Below are positions 1 through 11,682 of a stretch of 64,000 bases of DNA, piece after piece (position 1 is the first letter of the stretch; each line of letters opens with the position of its first letter). The translations under genes and the position numbers were made by a program. The DNA is from Pristionchus mayeri (lineage: Eukaryota > Nematoda > Chromadorea > Rhabditida > Neodiplogasteridae), in NCBI GenBank assembly GCA_036245805.1, contig BTRK01000006.1, forward strand, positions 48,601,257-48,665,256, written 5' to 3'. The notes below the pieces were generated by a model. It made no database searches. It had not been told where the DNA came from and worked only from the letters and a program-made list of their open reading frames with translations.

Positions 1-1425
1 TACAGCTTCACTGTTGAGTTCATCATTCCTAGTCTTCATCCTGGTGCGGGGCTGTCGGGTGGACCAAAAGTGACGTAACTTTGGAAATCGGAAAAAACTA
101 TCTGGGTTTTCATGCTTAAGTTGTAGTACATACACTTGACGCCAAAAATGAACGAAATCGGAATATAAACAAAAAAAAATGCTCTCACTTTTGTGCGGCG
201 ACCCCAAAATGAGTTCTGGACAAGAGTACTTCCGTATCTTCAATTGGTCTCATTTGGACTGAAAATCATTCAGAAACATCCAAAACAACATTATAAGTGT
301 CATCCCACCCTATTATAACACTTCCATTGGTCATGGTCATGGTCAGTTGACCGAAAATTTGAAAATCGGTATTTTGACCAATTTCGTCATGCTGGATGGG
401 CCCAAATGCACTAAATTGGTTTCAAATAATGTAAATACATTCCTTGAAACTAGACATAGAGATTCGGCATATGGATAGAAATGTAGAACCAAAATAGACA
501 TAGAGATTCGGCATATGGATAGAAATGTAGAACACGATGAGCTAAACATTTCATCTGTTGAAAGTGACTCTCTAACTTTTCGTTGAAGCGTGCTACAGAG
601 CCTGGAAGTTGGCCAGAAATAGGCTAGAATCCCCCGAGAGCGCGTGCTCTAACCGTCTGGCGCTCTCGCCCTCTGACCTCCCTCTCCCTCCCCTCTATTT
701 ATCGCTCCCCCGCGCACGGTTCTCGAGGTTTTTCGACAACTTCCAGGCTCTGTAGCACGCTTCAACGAAAAGATAGAGAGTCACTTTCAACAGATGAAAT
801 GTTTCGCTCATCGTGTTCTACATTTCTATCCATATGCCGAATCTCTATGTCTATTTTAACCACGGGCAAAGTTTTGCGGCTTTCCTTGGATTCTTCAAGC
901 GAAATATCCTCTTCTTAGGAAGCATTTTTCTTTGAGCTGTTTCGAGAAATGTATTTACATTATTTCAAACCCATTTAGTGCTTTTGGGCCCATCCAACAT
1001 GTCGAAATTTCTCAAAATACCGATTTTCAAATTTTCGGTCACCAGACTATGTATGGCCAATGGGAGTGTTATAATAGGGGGGGAAGACACTTATAATGTT
1101 GTTTTGGATGTTTTTGAATGATCTTCAGCCCAAATGATACCAATTGAAGATACGGAAGTACTCTTGTCCAGAACTCATTTTGGGGTTGCCCCACAAAAGT
1201 GAGAGAATTTTTTTTGTTTATATTCCGATTTCGTTCATTTTTGGTGTCGAGTGAGGCACATGTACGTACTACAACTTAAGCATGAAAACCTTTTTTTCCG
1301 ATTTCCAAAGTAGTTTTTCCGATTTCCAAAGTTACGTCACTTTTGGTCCACCCGATCGCCCCGCACCAGGATGAAGACTAGGAATGATGAACTCAACAGT
1401 GAAGTTGTAGAGCATGCTAGTAGCT
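1..1425. repeat. Foldback element FB-1, copy 1 (left end outside the window)
   Basis: The first ~612 bases are the reverse complement of about 739-1,425: the start matches the block around 1,370-1,410 (CACCAGGATGAAGACTAGGA and its complement). Between the arms is a unique spacer, 613-738. The arms hold short open frames that are only arm sequence. Related copies lie at 2,288-3,480 and 26,440-37,535, with a diverged tail at 5,275-5,630. No transposase was seen. Confidence 0.85.
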
Positions 1426-2250
1426 TGCTTTTGAAAAATGAACGACCCTCTATCTTCATTTTAAACGGATTTACGATCATTTAAGTGAGCGCTATTTGAT
1501 AGTTCAAAAGTGACTGTACCAACTTTGGCCTTCTGAATCTCGACGATGACGACCGATATCAAAATTCTGACGACGCAGTTTGAAAGAGCATCATTTGAAA
1601 TACTTGTAGCTAAATTCCTTTCCAGAAAGGACACATTTTTTTCCTACCGCCGCCCACCCCCCTCAAATGGTCGATTCTCTCGCGATTCACCTCATATATA
1701 ATGATCCTCATAATTTCTACCATAAACATGTAATGCGATGTGTTTTCGTATCCGTCCACAATGCGAAATGGAACAGAGAGATCGTCTACATTACGACTAA
1801 TCATTCCAAGATTTTTAATAAGAATGCCTTAGTGAAGTAGAGTGGCTGTCCTGTGGGGGACCGCATATCTCCTTCTGATAGTATTGACGTCATAGCCTTC
1901 TTGATTTTCTCGTCCTATAATACATTTTTCTATTTTTTTTAATTTTTGAAAGAGTACATAAAAATGAACGGTTGCCATTATGAACCTACTTATCTACATG
2001 TAATTTAGCGGTATTAGTATAGGACGATTTTCGGTCGGATGAGAACTATGACGTCATAGTTCTCATTCGCGCGAGTATCGTATAGGTCACCTTCATGTTC
2101 TCCACGGCATCTGTTATGCCTGATGCCTCCATCACCAGATCCAGCCTAAACTTCGATTTTTGTTTGAAAAACATGAAACTCAAATGGACTCTTATCATCT
2201 TTGCAAAGTTCGAAGCATATTTAAAAATATACTAAAATTGCACGTTCTTA
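225..2250. repeat. Tandem duplication, unit 1 (~2.03 kb)
   Basis: The block from TACTTCCGTATCTTCAATTG (about 225) to GCACGTT (about 2,250) recurs at 2,288-4,331 with only scattered changes. It covers most of a foldback plus ~830 bases of downstream DNA with no recognised gene. The junction filler 2,251-2,287 is not repeated. Confidence 0.85.
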
Positions 2251-2287
2251 GTCATTGCAGATACTAGAGTTGGAGAATCGATATCAC

Positions 2288-3480
2288 GCTACTTCCGTAT
2301 CTTCAATTGGTCTCATTTGGACTGAAAATCATTCAAAAACATCCAGAACAACATTATAAGTGTCATCCCCCCATATTATAACACTTCCATTGGTCATGGT
2401 CATGGTCAGTTGACCGAAAATTTGAAAATCGGTATTTTGACCAATTTCGACATGCTGGATGGGCCCAAATGCACTAAATTGGTTTCAAATAATGTAAATA
2501 CATTCCTTGAAACAGCTCAAAGAAAAAGGCTTCCTGAAAAGAGGATATTTCGCCTGAAGAATCCAAGGAAAGACGCAAAACTGTGCCCCTGGTCAAAATA
2601 AACATAGAGACTCGGCATATGGATAGAAATGTAGAACATGATGAGCGAAACATTTCATCTGTTGAAAGTAACTCTCTATCTTTTCGTTGAAGCGTGCTAC
2701 AGAGCCTGGAAGTTGTCGAAAAACCTCGAGAACCGTTCGCGGGGGAGCGATAAATAGAGGGGAGGGAGAGGGAGGTCAGAGGGCGAGAGCGCCAGACGGT
2801 TAGAGCACGCGCTCTCGGGGGATTCTAGCCTATTTCTGGCCAACTTCCAGGCTCTGTAGCACGCTTCAACGAAAAGTTAGAGAGTCACTTTCAACAGATG
2901 AAATGTTTAGCTCATCGTGTTCTACATTTCTATCCATATGCCGAATCTCTGTGTCTATTTTAACCAGGGGCAAAGTTTTGCGTCTTTCCTTGGATTCTTC
3001 AAGCGAAATATCCTCTTCTTAGGAAGCATTTTTCTTTGAGCTGTTTCGAGGAATGTATTTACATTATTTCAAACCCATTTAGTGCATTTGGGCCCATCCA
3101 ACATGTCGAAATTTCTCAAAATACCGATTTTCAAATTTTCGGTCACCAGACGTATGTATGGCCAATGGGAGTGTTATAATAGGGGGGGAAGACACTTATA
3201 ATGTTGTTTTGGATGTTTTTGAATGATCTTCAGCCCAAATGATACCAATTGAAGATACGGAAGTACTCTTGTCCAGAACTCATTTTGGGGTCGCCCCACA
3301 AAAGTGAGAGCATTTTTTTTTTGTTTATATTCCGATTTCGTTCATTTTTGGCGTCGAGTGAGGCACATGTATGTACTACTACTTAAGCATGAAAACCTTT
3401 TTTTCCGATTTCCAAAGTTACGTCACTTTTGGTCCACCCGACCGCCCCGCACCAGGATGAAGACTAGGAATGATGAACTC
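2288..3480. repeat. Foldback element FB-1, copy 2
   Basis: Inverted arms meet around the spacer at about 2,713-2,838. The left arm is shorter than in copy 1 because the duplication begins inside it. The spacer is the reverse complement of the copy 1 spacer while the flanking arms keep the same order. Confidence 0.8.
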
Positions 3481-4331
3481 AACAGTGAAGTTGTAGAGCA
3501 TGCTGGTAGCTTGCTTTTGAAAAAAAGAACGACTCTCTATCTTCATTTTAAACGGATTTATGATCATTTAAGTGAGCGCTATTTGATAGTTCAAAAGTGA
3601 CCGTACCAACTTTGGCCTTCTGAATATCGACGATGACGACCGATATCAAAATTCTGACGACGCAGTTTGAAAAAGCATCATTTGAAATATTTGTATTTAC
3701 ATTTCTTTCGAGAAAGGACACATTTTTTTCCTACCGCCGCCCACCCCCCTCAAATGGTCGATTCTCTCGCGATTCACCTCATATAATGATCCTCATAATT
3801 TCTACCATAAACATGTAATGCGATGTGTTTTCGTATCCGTCCACAATGCGAAATGGAACAGAGAGATCGTCTACATTACGACTAATCATTCCAAGATTTT
3901 TAATAAGAATGCCTTAGTGAAGTAGAGTGGCTGTCCTGTGGGGGACCGCATATCTCCTTCTGATAGTATTGACGTCATAGCCTTCTTGATTTTCTCGTCC
4001 TATAATACATTTTTCTATTTTTTTTAATTTTTGAAAGAGTACATAAAAATGAACGGTTGCCATTATGAACCTACTTATCTACATGTAATTTAGCGGTATT
4101 AGTATAGGACGATTTTCGGTCGGATGAGAACTATGACGTCATAGTTCTCATTCGCGCGAGTATCGTATAGGTCACCTTCATGTTCTCCACGGCATCTGTT
4201 ATGCCTGATGCCTCCATCACCAGATCCAGCCTAAACTTCGATTTTTGTTTGAAAAACATGAAACTCAAATGGACTCTTATCATCTTTGCAAAGTTCGAAG
4301 CATATTTAAAAATATACTAAAATTGCACGTT
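2288..4331. repeat. Tandem duplication, unit 2
   Basis: Near-identical copy of 225-2,250, offset by about 2,083 bases. Small differences include a missing 'TA' step near 3,780 and base changes near 3,500. High identity of non-coding sequence suggests a recent duplication. Confidence 0.85.
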
Positions 4332-4727
4332 ACACTATCTTGCCGATCGACCGGCCGAGATCGTGTGGAAAATGTATCGTTTCCCGAGCCAATTACCATG
4401 CCATATGATCCTTCGTCTTCGCCAGCCCCATTCCATTGACGAGACTCGTCGACCGTTCGATGCCCTTCCCCTCGTCGTGGAGGGAGAAAAGAGAAGGCGA
4501 CAGCAGATTCACCTTTGCAAGGATACGCAATCACTGAAATTCTCCATTTGAATTCACCTGATTTTCCTTCTCCTTTTCATCTTCAGCAATCACCGAGAGG
4601 AGACGGGGTGAGATCAGCTTGAGTGTCTTATCCCCGAAATTGCTCACATTTCTACCTGCAGCCATGAGACCCAACTTGACTGCTGAAAATATGTTTTTTT
4701 TTGTTTCCAGTGCTCTAAATGAGAGGA
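4332..4727. other. No recognised feature
   Basis: Unique sequence after the tandem duplication. Short frames exist on both strands, but none resembles a known domain or has supporting splice context. Confidence 0.4.
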
Positions 4728-4728
4728 G

Positions 4729-4842
4729 ATTAGTGATGCCAAATCGGCGCACGCTCTCCTCGTTTCATACGCTCTCTCATCGGTCAGGCAGAGCGAGAGA
4801 GCGTGTGAACCGAGGAGAGCGCGCGCCGTTTTGGCATCACTA
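4729..4842. repeat. Short hairpin element H1
   Basis: Arms of about 47 bases (GTGATGCCAAA...CGCTCTCTC and its complement, about 90% paired) around the loop ATCGGTCAGGCAGAGC. TA lies on each side, consistent with a TA-targeting MITE. The inner part resembles hairpins H2-H6, while the outer arms are unique. Confidence 0.7.
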
Positions 4843-5274
4843 GATGAGATGCAGTGGTCATCAGGGTTGAGGCTGCTCAATCGGCTGTCCTTTTCACCGT
4901 TCTCGCCTACGGGTTCGAAAGGAGTGAGGAAGGTAAAATAAGATTGCGCAAGAGGACATTGAAAGAGGAGCCGTTTTCAGCCCGCAATTCTATAATTGCA
5001 TTCACACAATTGTGTGAAGTGGCAAAATCGGAGACATAGCGTCGCGCCTACCGGCCAGAGACAAGAACAATTCATTTAAAAAACGCACCGTCTCGCATCA
5101 GTCTCAGTGGCTGCCTTAGCATCTTCTGATCTTCGGTGAGTAATGCCTCGATTTTACGGGCCGCATCGAGTATCTCGCGGCTTCATATCGTTCAGATCGT
5201 CAAGATTCTCAAGGCAAGACGTTTATTATCCCGCTATGGGCCCAGATTTTTCCCATTTCCAAATTTAAGCAATT

Positions 5275-5630
5275 TTTAGTGCCCCGACCGCCCGGCACTA
5301 GGGAGTAGACCAGAAATGATGGCCTCAACAGTGAAGTTGTAGAGCATGATGGTAGCTTTATTGTGAAAAAAAATACGCTCTATCTCAATTTTAAGCGGAT
5401 TTATGACCATTTAAGTGAGCCCGATTTCACTGTCGAAAAGTGATAGTCCAAACTTTGGCCTTCGAAATCTCAACGATGACGGCAGATATCAAAATTACGA
5501 CGACGCAGTTTGAAAGAGAATCATTTGATATACTTATAACCACAATTATAGCGGAATCGGACAAACTTGAATCCTACCGCTGCGGCGTGGTCGATTTTCT
5601 CGCGACTCGCTTCATATGAGCTTTTAGTTT
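5275..5630. repeat. Diverged copy of the FB-1 tail module
   Basis: Matches about 1,350-1,700 and its duplicate (CCTCAACAGTGAAGTTGTAG, then the TTTAAGTGAGC and GACGACGCAGTTTGAAAGAG blocks) at clearly lower identity. It lies within the possible 3' part of the minus-strand gene below. Confidence 0.7.
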
Positions 5631-5726
5631 ATGATCTACACCACCGGTCGATTAACCAAGATAGCACGATAAAAGAAGCAATGGTTCAGTATCCTACAAT
5701 GTTCCAAAAACATATTGGACAGCAAC

Positions 5727-8700
5727 CTTGAGTGCGAGTGAACTTCGATCGGGAACCACAGTTGTATTATCGTATCCTTCCAGCATCGACCGCATTTTCT
5801 TCACGAACATCGTTCGTATAGCCTTGCGCGCCTTAAATTGAACAAGATTTTTTGCTCAAATTAGTCAGCTCACCTTTAACTTTTTCGTCTCCTCCTTAAT
5901 CTCTTTGATCACGGTAATCCAGCTGAAAATTCGCATTTTTTCATTTTTTCTCTGAGATAAAGTGCTTACTCCTTGCTTTGGTCCGCGTGCTTGTGCTTGG
6001 CTTCGAGTACACTCTCCTTGATTGCCCTTGCGAGTTGGCCGAACGGAGTCTCTGCCCTAGAAGTGGAGTTCGAGAAACGATTAAACGCTCTCTTCATTCT
6101 ACACACTCTCTCGACCGGGGTCGACAGAGTGTTTCATTGAACCGTTTCTCGAACTCTACTTAGAAGTAATGCTCAAGATTCAGGTAACCGTCGCTTCTCC
6201 CTGCTCAAGATAGATTTCAGGGTGCGGGGAAATGTTCACTTATACAGTACTCTACCTGGCGTCCTTCAAAGCGTAGGTCGCCGCGTGGCGCACTTTCGCG
6301 ATGCTCTTCGACGATGCTGTCTTTCTCGTCTTGTGAGCTGTTCTTTTCTTCTTGTGCATGCCCTTCTTCTTCATCCCTTTAGGAGTTCTCACACGGAATG
6401 GCGCGAGATTGAGGGAGCGTTTGTCACGAACGCCAAAGGAGCCCACCCAGTCTACGCCAGAAGCTGCATTTTGTGCTTGCTTTATGTTGTATTCATAAAT
6501 CCGCTCACGCACCCCTCTTTTTATTGCGAATCGTGCGCTTTCTTTCCGGTTTCAGGTCTTCTCCATGCCACGGGGAAACTCTCGAGGAAGCAGATGCTGC
6601 TATCCTCTGTTTCCTCGAGATGATCGTCGGATGTTGTGGAGAGGGCACGATGGCTACAAGTCCATCTATCTATCATGCTGATCAAGCATCCCTCCGCTCA
6701 CCTTTCTTCGTATCGATCAACCGCACTGTGCACTTTGCATGCTCCTGAGTGTTATTTTGTTTATTAGGCAACCATCGAAATGAGAGCTAACATTACAAAA
6801 TGGGCAAATGCCTTAAGAAATGGGGCTGTTTGCGTATTCTCACTCACAATGACGTTGGCTGCATTCTTGGCGCACTGGGAGTGCTCTTCCCTGTCATTAT
6901 TGTGCACTTCGTCCAGCCTGCAAATGCATCTATCCCCCTAATTGTCTCCCACAAGAAGCCTTGACGAGTTTAACATTATGATTAAAGTTCATAATTCGGG
7001 TCACCGTCTTTTCATTTCCCACATCTCGCCGCTCGACCGGTCTAGAGAGTGTGGAAATGAAAAGACGGTGACCCGAATTACGACCTCTAATTATGAGGAC
7101 AACGATGGATTTTACAAAAATATTGGGGTGTCCGGAAAGTTCGTATAATTTTTTGTTTTTATTTTTTATTCAATGCTTTACAATTCTCAGTGACCAATGT
7201 ATGCCCCCTTCTTTCTCACTACCTCCCTCCAGCGATTGGGCAGGGTCTCGATTCCTCTCTTCCAGAATGCGGGTTTCTTCGAGACCGCCCAGTTCACGAA
7301 AGCCCTCACAACTTCATCTCGATTCTTGAACATCTTTCCTTTGCAGAAGTCAGAGAGAGAGCGGAAGCAGTGGTAGTCGCATGGGGAGAGATCCGGGGAA
7401 TACGGTGGATGGGGAATCCTCTCGATCTTCAGCTCGTCCATTTTCTTCTGGGTCATCTTCGCTCGATGTGGGCGAGCATTGTCCATCAGAAGAAGAATTT
7501 TGCCCAGGTTCAGGAGTCTGGGAGGGACTCTGATCGCGACATCTTCCAGTTGTTCAGAGAAGAGGTCGGCATTGATGCTGGTGCTAGGGGCGAGGATCTC
7601 CCAGTAGATGGGACCGAGCACTGAGAAGAAGAAGCAGAGGAGTTCCTTCTTTCCGTGCTCTTCCTTCTTCGGGACGGGCGTGGGCTTCTCATCTGCATCC
7701 ACCCATTGCAGTCTCCTCACAGGGTTATCGTACGTGATCCACTTCTCATCTGTAGCGATGATGGAATTGACCCATCGAAGATTGGATCTACGATGGAGTA
7801 ATTCCCGACAGACTTGAACACGATTTTTCAGCTGTTCGGGGGAGAGGTCATGGGGAATCACTTGTGGGAGTTTCGGCTTCTTCCCAGATCGAATGAGGAT
7901 ATCGGACACCGTTGATCTGGGAGTACCAGTATCCTTCTTCAACTCACGCACACTGGCCATGGGTTTGCGCTTCAGTGTGCGGAGAACGAGAGGCTGATCG
8001 AGGGAGGGAGGGCGTCCAGAGCGGGGTTGATCGTCGGGACCAAACTCCCCTTTCTTGAAGCGGGAGAACCACTTATAGCAGAAGGGTATGGAGGCGGGCG
8101 TCAGCTCCTTCTGACTGGGCCAGGGCAGAGTGGGCCTCCTTCACGGATCGGCCAAGACGGTAGTAATGAAGTAAAACTGCTCGGAGGTAGAGATGGGAGT
8201 CCATCACAAGAATCAATGTAGCAACTAGGAGACTGATTAAATCCTCTCACTACTTAACGTCAGAATGATGCAATACATTGTTGACAAACAGATTGCGCAA
8301 TCACTGCATTTGATCGCGAACTGACTTTTTTCCGAAGCATTATACGAACTTTCCGGACACCCCAATATATGACCCACGGAACTCAATCTGAACCAAGGAA
8401 CTGATTACGGTAGTTGATGGTGGTACTGTAGTATTGATTGTGTACGGTACTCCCAAGTTGCTAGGACGTCGATTGAACGAGTTATGTCAAGTTGCGCTTT
8501 TCTCGTTGCGCTTCTGTCATACCTCCGCCCAAGACGGCAGCGACCCTCATGACCACATATTCTTGGTTGCGATTCCCCTCGCTTTGAGGGGAGCAGCGAT
8601 GGTTGGAATTGGTGTTGGAACGACCAAAGGTATCATATCCCGCACCACCTACAGCAATATTTTTTTCATTTGTCGCCTACCGTAACCCTATAGTGGTCCG

Positions 8701-9464
8701 GCAGAAATTTTCAGCAATGTTTACCTTGAAATCCGAAGGTGGGGTTCGAATCCGGCCACATGTAAAAGGTTTTGCCAAGTTTCGGAGAAATACAAAACTT
8801 TGAGAGAGAAGTGCCGTAACCTCACCTACCGCCCCTCCCCGATTCGATGCGTCAACTTTAGTGCCCTGGGTCACATGCATATATTGATAATTCTAGAGTG
8901 CAAGGGTCTCATGCATAGTGCAGTGAGCCTTATCGTTAGTTTCAGGGATGAAAATAGACCGATACGATATAGGCTACTCACTTGACAGTAGCCAGTGCAC
9001 CCATTAGCCCGGTGAGTGCCTGGTCCGCCCAGTGCTGCAGCAGCTGCATGCTGTGCTCCTCGTTCAGGTTCAGCTGTAATTGCTTGTTCGTAATTTTTGA
9101 GTTCAGACTGAATTTGACAACAAAAAACAATTAGCACCGCACTCTGGTATGCAAACATTCTGGAAAAGTGCACTTGTTTGGTTCTAGAATAGAGCTCGAG
9201 CAACGCTACCACGCTCCCTTCATTCTCGACGCTCTCTCGCTGATCGTCGGACATACCGAATGAAGAGAGCTTGGTACGATTCTCGAACTCTATTCTAGAT
9301 CAACATATTATGAGCGTCTAAAATTAGCTCTTGAGCACACTTACTTGCGTATATTTTTCTGTGTGTGTCACTGTAGTGGCGCCGGACGTTTGCACGAATC
9401 GGAGGTGAGCGAGCAACAGCAGGACTGGGACTAGGGTTCTCTTATTGAAAAAAAATGAAGTCAT
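5727..9464 (-). CDS. Multi-exon secreted protein, family not recognised
   Basis: Assembled by eye from exons with matching phases: 9,464-9,345 (ATG; 40 codons; hydrophobic core VPVLLLLAHL, a likely signal peptide), 9,073-8,982, 6,917-6,848, 6,463-6,256, 6,056-5,970, 5,922-5,874 and 5,831-5,727. Donors are mostly GTGAGT/GTAAGT-like. Exon 2 ends in two bases completed by the G that opens exon 3, so the intron between them (about 2 kb) holds the mariner at 7,123-8,365. The product is predicted to be helical and Lys-rich (KKKGMHKKKR, then ARAIKESVLEAKHK). One or two exons between 6,848 and 6,463 (perhaps near 6,560-6,620) and the 3' end below 5,727 are unresolved; a frame ending near 5,150 is possible. 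I cannot name a function. The signal peptide and phase agreement make a real gene likely, though it may be damaged. Confidence 0.6.
6059..6163. repeat. Short hairpin element H2
   Basis: Arms share AGTTCGAGAAACG with complement CGTTTCTCGAACT. The core has GCTCTCTTCATTC and ACTCTCTCGACCGGGGTC. It sits in an intron of the minus-strand gene, and its left edge supplies the polypyrimidine tract and AG of that intron (CTCCACTTCTAG before exon 6,056-5,970). Outer arms resemble H4. Confidence 0.7.
6998..7086. repeat. Short hairpin element H3
   Basis: Near-perfect arms (TAATTCGGGTCACCGTCTTT and complement) around CTCGCCGCTCGACCGGTCTA. Located just upstream of the mariner insertion, inside a predicted intron. 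Confidence 0.7.
7123..8365 (-). mobile_element. mariner element, copy 1 (1,243 bp)
   Basis: Terminal inverted repeats of 27 bp begin TTGGGGTGTCCGGAAAGTTC, identical at both ends, with TA on each side (7,121-7,122; 8,366-8,367). The size is typical of mariner. Same family as 14,221-15,387. Confidence 0.95.
7187..8204 (-). pseudogene. mariner transposase, copy 1 (frameshifted)
   Basis: DD34D transposase that would cut and paste the element. ATG at 8,204 (MDSHLYLRAV). The N-terminal half has a paired helix-turn-helix with a GRPP linker. The second and third catalytic aspartates are in MDNARPH and SPDLSPCDYH, with 34 residues between them; the first is in ATDEKW. Compared with copy 2 there is a one-base insertion in the Ala-rich stretch after QSEGA, which shifts the frame and soon gives a stop. 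The catalytic half (7,187-7,960) is fully open to IGH and the stop. Non-autonomous as it stands. Confidence 0.92.
8560..8900 (+). repeat. tRNA-related SINE-like repeat, diverged copy
   Basis: Contains a B-box-like GGTTCGAATCC (near 8,745) followed by CAAGTTTCGGAG, CCGTAACCTCACCTACCG and GTGCCCTGGGTCACATGCAT. The same order of blocks follows the tRNA-like genes at 20,718 and 22,594. The 5' half of the tRNA part is degenerate. Confidence 0.5.
9184..9292. repeat. Short hairpin element H4
   Basis: Arms TCTAGAATAGAG...TCGAG and complement, with the inner block GCTCCCTTCATTC / GAATGAAGAGAGC and loop GCTGATCGTCGG. It lies in intron 1 of the minus-strand gene. Confidence 0.7.
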
Positions 9465-9499
9465 GCCGGGTATTTACTCATAGCCTCTCATAATTTACG

Positions 9500-9800
9500 C
9501 ATCGCAGTACCGTATGTTATGCCTCGTTCTTTCTCAACATGTTTCATCCGTTCCCTAACGCTCTGGAACTCCCTTCCTAACCCAGTAGTAACCATGTCCC
9601 TTGTCCCTTTTCCCTCTTAAAAACGACTTCTTCTTTTGTCCTCCAGTCATCCACCGTAAAAAATGTAACACAGAACTGCCACATTTCCCCACCCTCCCAC
9701 AAGCTCGCCCGAGCCAAAATACCACCTTATCTCCTCATAACGTCACTCCCGAAACCTACATGTGTTGGTGAACAAAGAATAAGAATAAGAGTAAGAATAA
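9500..9800 (+). mobile_element. LINE 3' remnant
   Basis: The frame RSFSTCFIRSLTLWNSLP (about 9,517-9,590) resembles the C-terminal end typical of CR1/L2-like reverse transcriptase ORFs (…WNSLP…). It is followed by a short 3' region and an (AAGAAT)n-type tail at about 9,770-9,800. Family assignment is from motif shape only. Confidence 0.5.
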
Positions 9801-11150
9801 TTTTTCAGCGGCTCTGTATAATATAATAAGCATTTCTTCAAGTAGCTCGCGTGAAATTTCTACGAATATTCAACAAAAATTTTCCAATAAGATATCCGGG
9901 GACACGTCCAGTGGTCTAAGCTCCGCCCTTTTCTACCCTGATCACGACTACGGTACTCCTATCGTATCCTATTGATAAACCAAGTACAGTAATCTCTTCC
10001 AAAATCGTCCAGGGACCAATTACAAGGACTTTTCTAAGCCCCGCCCGTTTCCCTGATCAAGACTACAGTAGCGAGCATAATTCTATCACATTGGTGTTTT
10101 TGGACATAACATCCTTCAACCTAATTCGATCCCCACATTTTTTCGGGTGCACTAATATTTTATTATTCCCAATCGAACCAACTATCCGATGAGATCAAAA
10201 AGGCAGTGTACGGTAGGTCACTGAGAAATCGATATTTCGCTCAAAATCGTGCAAAATCGCTCAAAATCGTGCAAAATATATGCCAAAAATTGAGAAATGT
10301 TTGTATCCAAATATAAATCAACAGGTTCGAAAGCGCATATTTGGGGCTTTCGAATGCCCCTTTTGAATTTCTTGAGAATCGATTTCTGAGCTGAGGTAGA
10401 TCAATTCAAACTAAAGTACTTTTTAATACATTTCTGGTTATAACTTTAATTGTAAAGAAGCAATCGAGCTCAAAGTTGTAGGACATCATATGTAGGGTTT
10501 ACCCATAGTTATGTTCAAGTTTGGAGTTGTCTGGCTTCGAAATCTCCGAAATCCTCATTTTCGAAATGCTTTCGGTTGACGAGCTGTAAGTCCTGGTTTG
10601 ATTTTTTCGGCACACAACAAGTGAGTTGGATATTCTACAATTCCATGCAAAACAGATCTGTGGAAATTGGTATCAATTGGTCACATTTCCGAATAGATAT
10701 GATACTTAGAATATTGTAAAATTCGTCAAAAATCGGTCATTTCCGTGCATTTTCGTCCAAAACCTTAAAAAAAGATGGAAAAACTTCCAGAACTTCCAGA
10801 ACTTCAAAGATATTCTAAAAACGAAAACAAATAGATCTTTCAAGGATATTCCAACAAAAGAAGAAACACCAGGGAATTCTCAGAATCTTAGAATCTTGAA
10901 TAGAAAATCCTCGTTTAAAAGAAGGGCCCCCGCCTTTGGCATTTGGCTGGTAAATATACAATGCAACTGACCAGTTGGAGCGATTCTGCCCGCACGATGG
11001 ATCATCTTAGTAACGCAGGCGGCGCGCGTTTTCCTGATCTCCTGATCAAGTAACGGGAAGATAATCGCACCACTCTTAAACGACAGTGGTTTTATATCAT
11101 GAATCCGCTGTCAACTACTCGCTCGAATAAGCATTACGAATTAGGCATGT
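9801..11150. other. No gene seen
   Basis: AT-rich sequence with no convincing coding frame. About 10,200-10,800 has foldback-style wording (AAATCGTGCAAAATCG repeated) but no arm partner was found. Confidence 0.4.
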
Positions 11151-11156
11151 TTTGAG

Positions 11157-11256
11157 CAATCGTCCCGACTCTCAACAGTTTGTACGCTCTCTCGCCGGTC
11201 AGGTAAAGACGAGAGAGCGTGCAAACTGAAGAGAGTCAGACGATAGCTCAGGCAGT
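11157..11256. repeat. Short hairpin element H5
   Basis: Arms GAGCAATCGTC...ACGCTCTCTC pair with GAGAGAGCGTGCAAACTG...GACGATAGCTC around GCCGGTCAGGTAAAGAC. Same inner core as H1 with different outer arms. Confidence 0.7.
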
Positions 11257-11682
11257 AATTTCGTGCGAAACCGTTCACACAGTGAATGGGAGCGTGACTA
11301 ATTGATAATCCGGGAATGGCCCAATCGTCAAATCAAAACGCGCATCCCTTTCTGCTGATCATCGAACCGTAAATGAAGGGAAAGGAAAAGAAATTGACGC
11401 ACATAGATAAATAGCAAACGGTTGCTATTGGTTAAGGCAAAAGTTTTTGTCTATCCTGATTTGAGCACGAGTCTGAGAAGCAGGGGCAATTATATCTCTC
11501 TATCTCTCGATAAAATCAGGAACAAAGTACCCTTGCATGTAGTCACATGCGCCCTGCTTGCTAAAACTAACAATACATGACGGAGTGATTCGCGATATGG
11601 GCCTTCTTTAGTTGTTTGGGCAGTATATTTGTTCGCATCTTTACGAATAGGGTGAATAGGGAAAATGATGTTTTGTATTGTA

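Noticed and set aside
6222..6623. 133-residue plus-strand frame
   Set aside because: It is antisense to exons of the minus-strand secreted gene, which have splice sites and matching phases.
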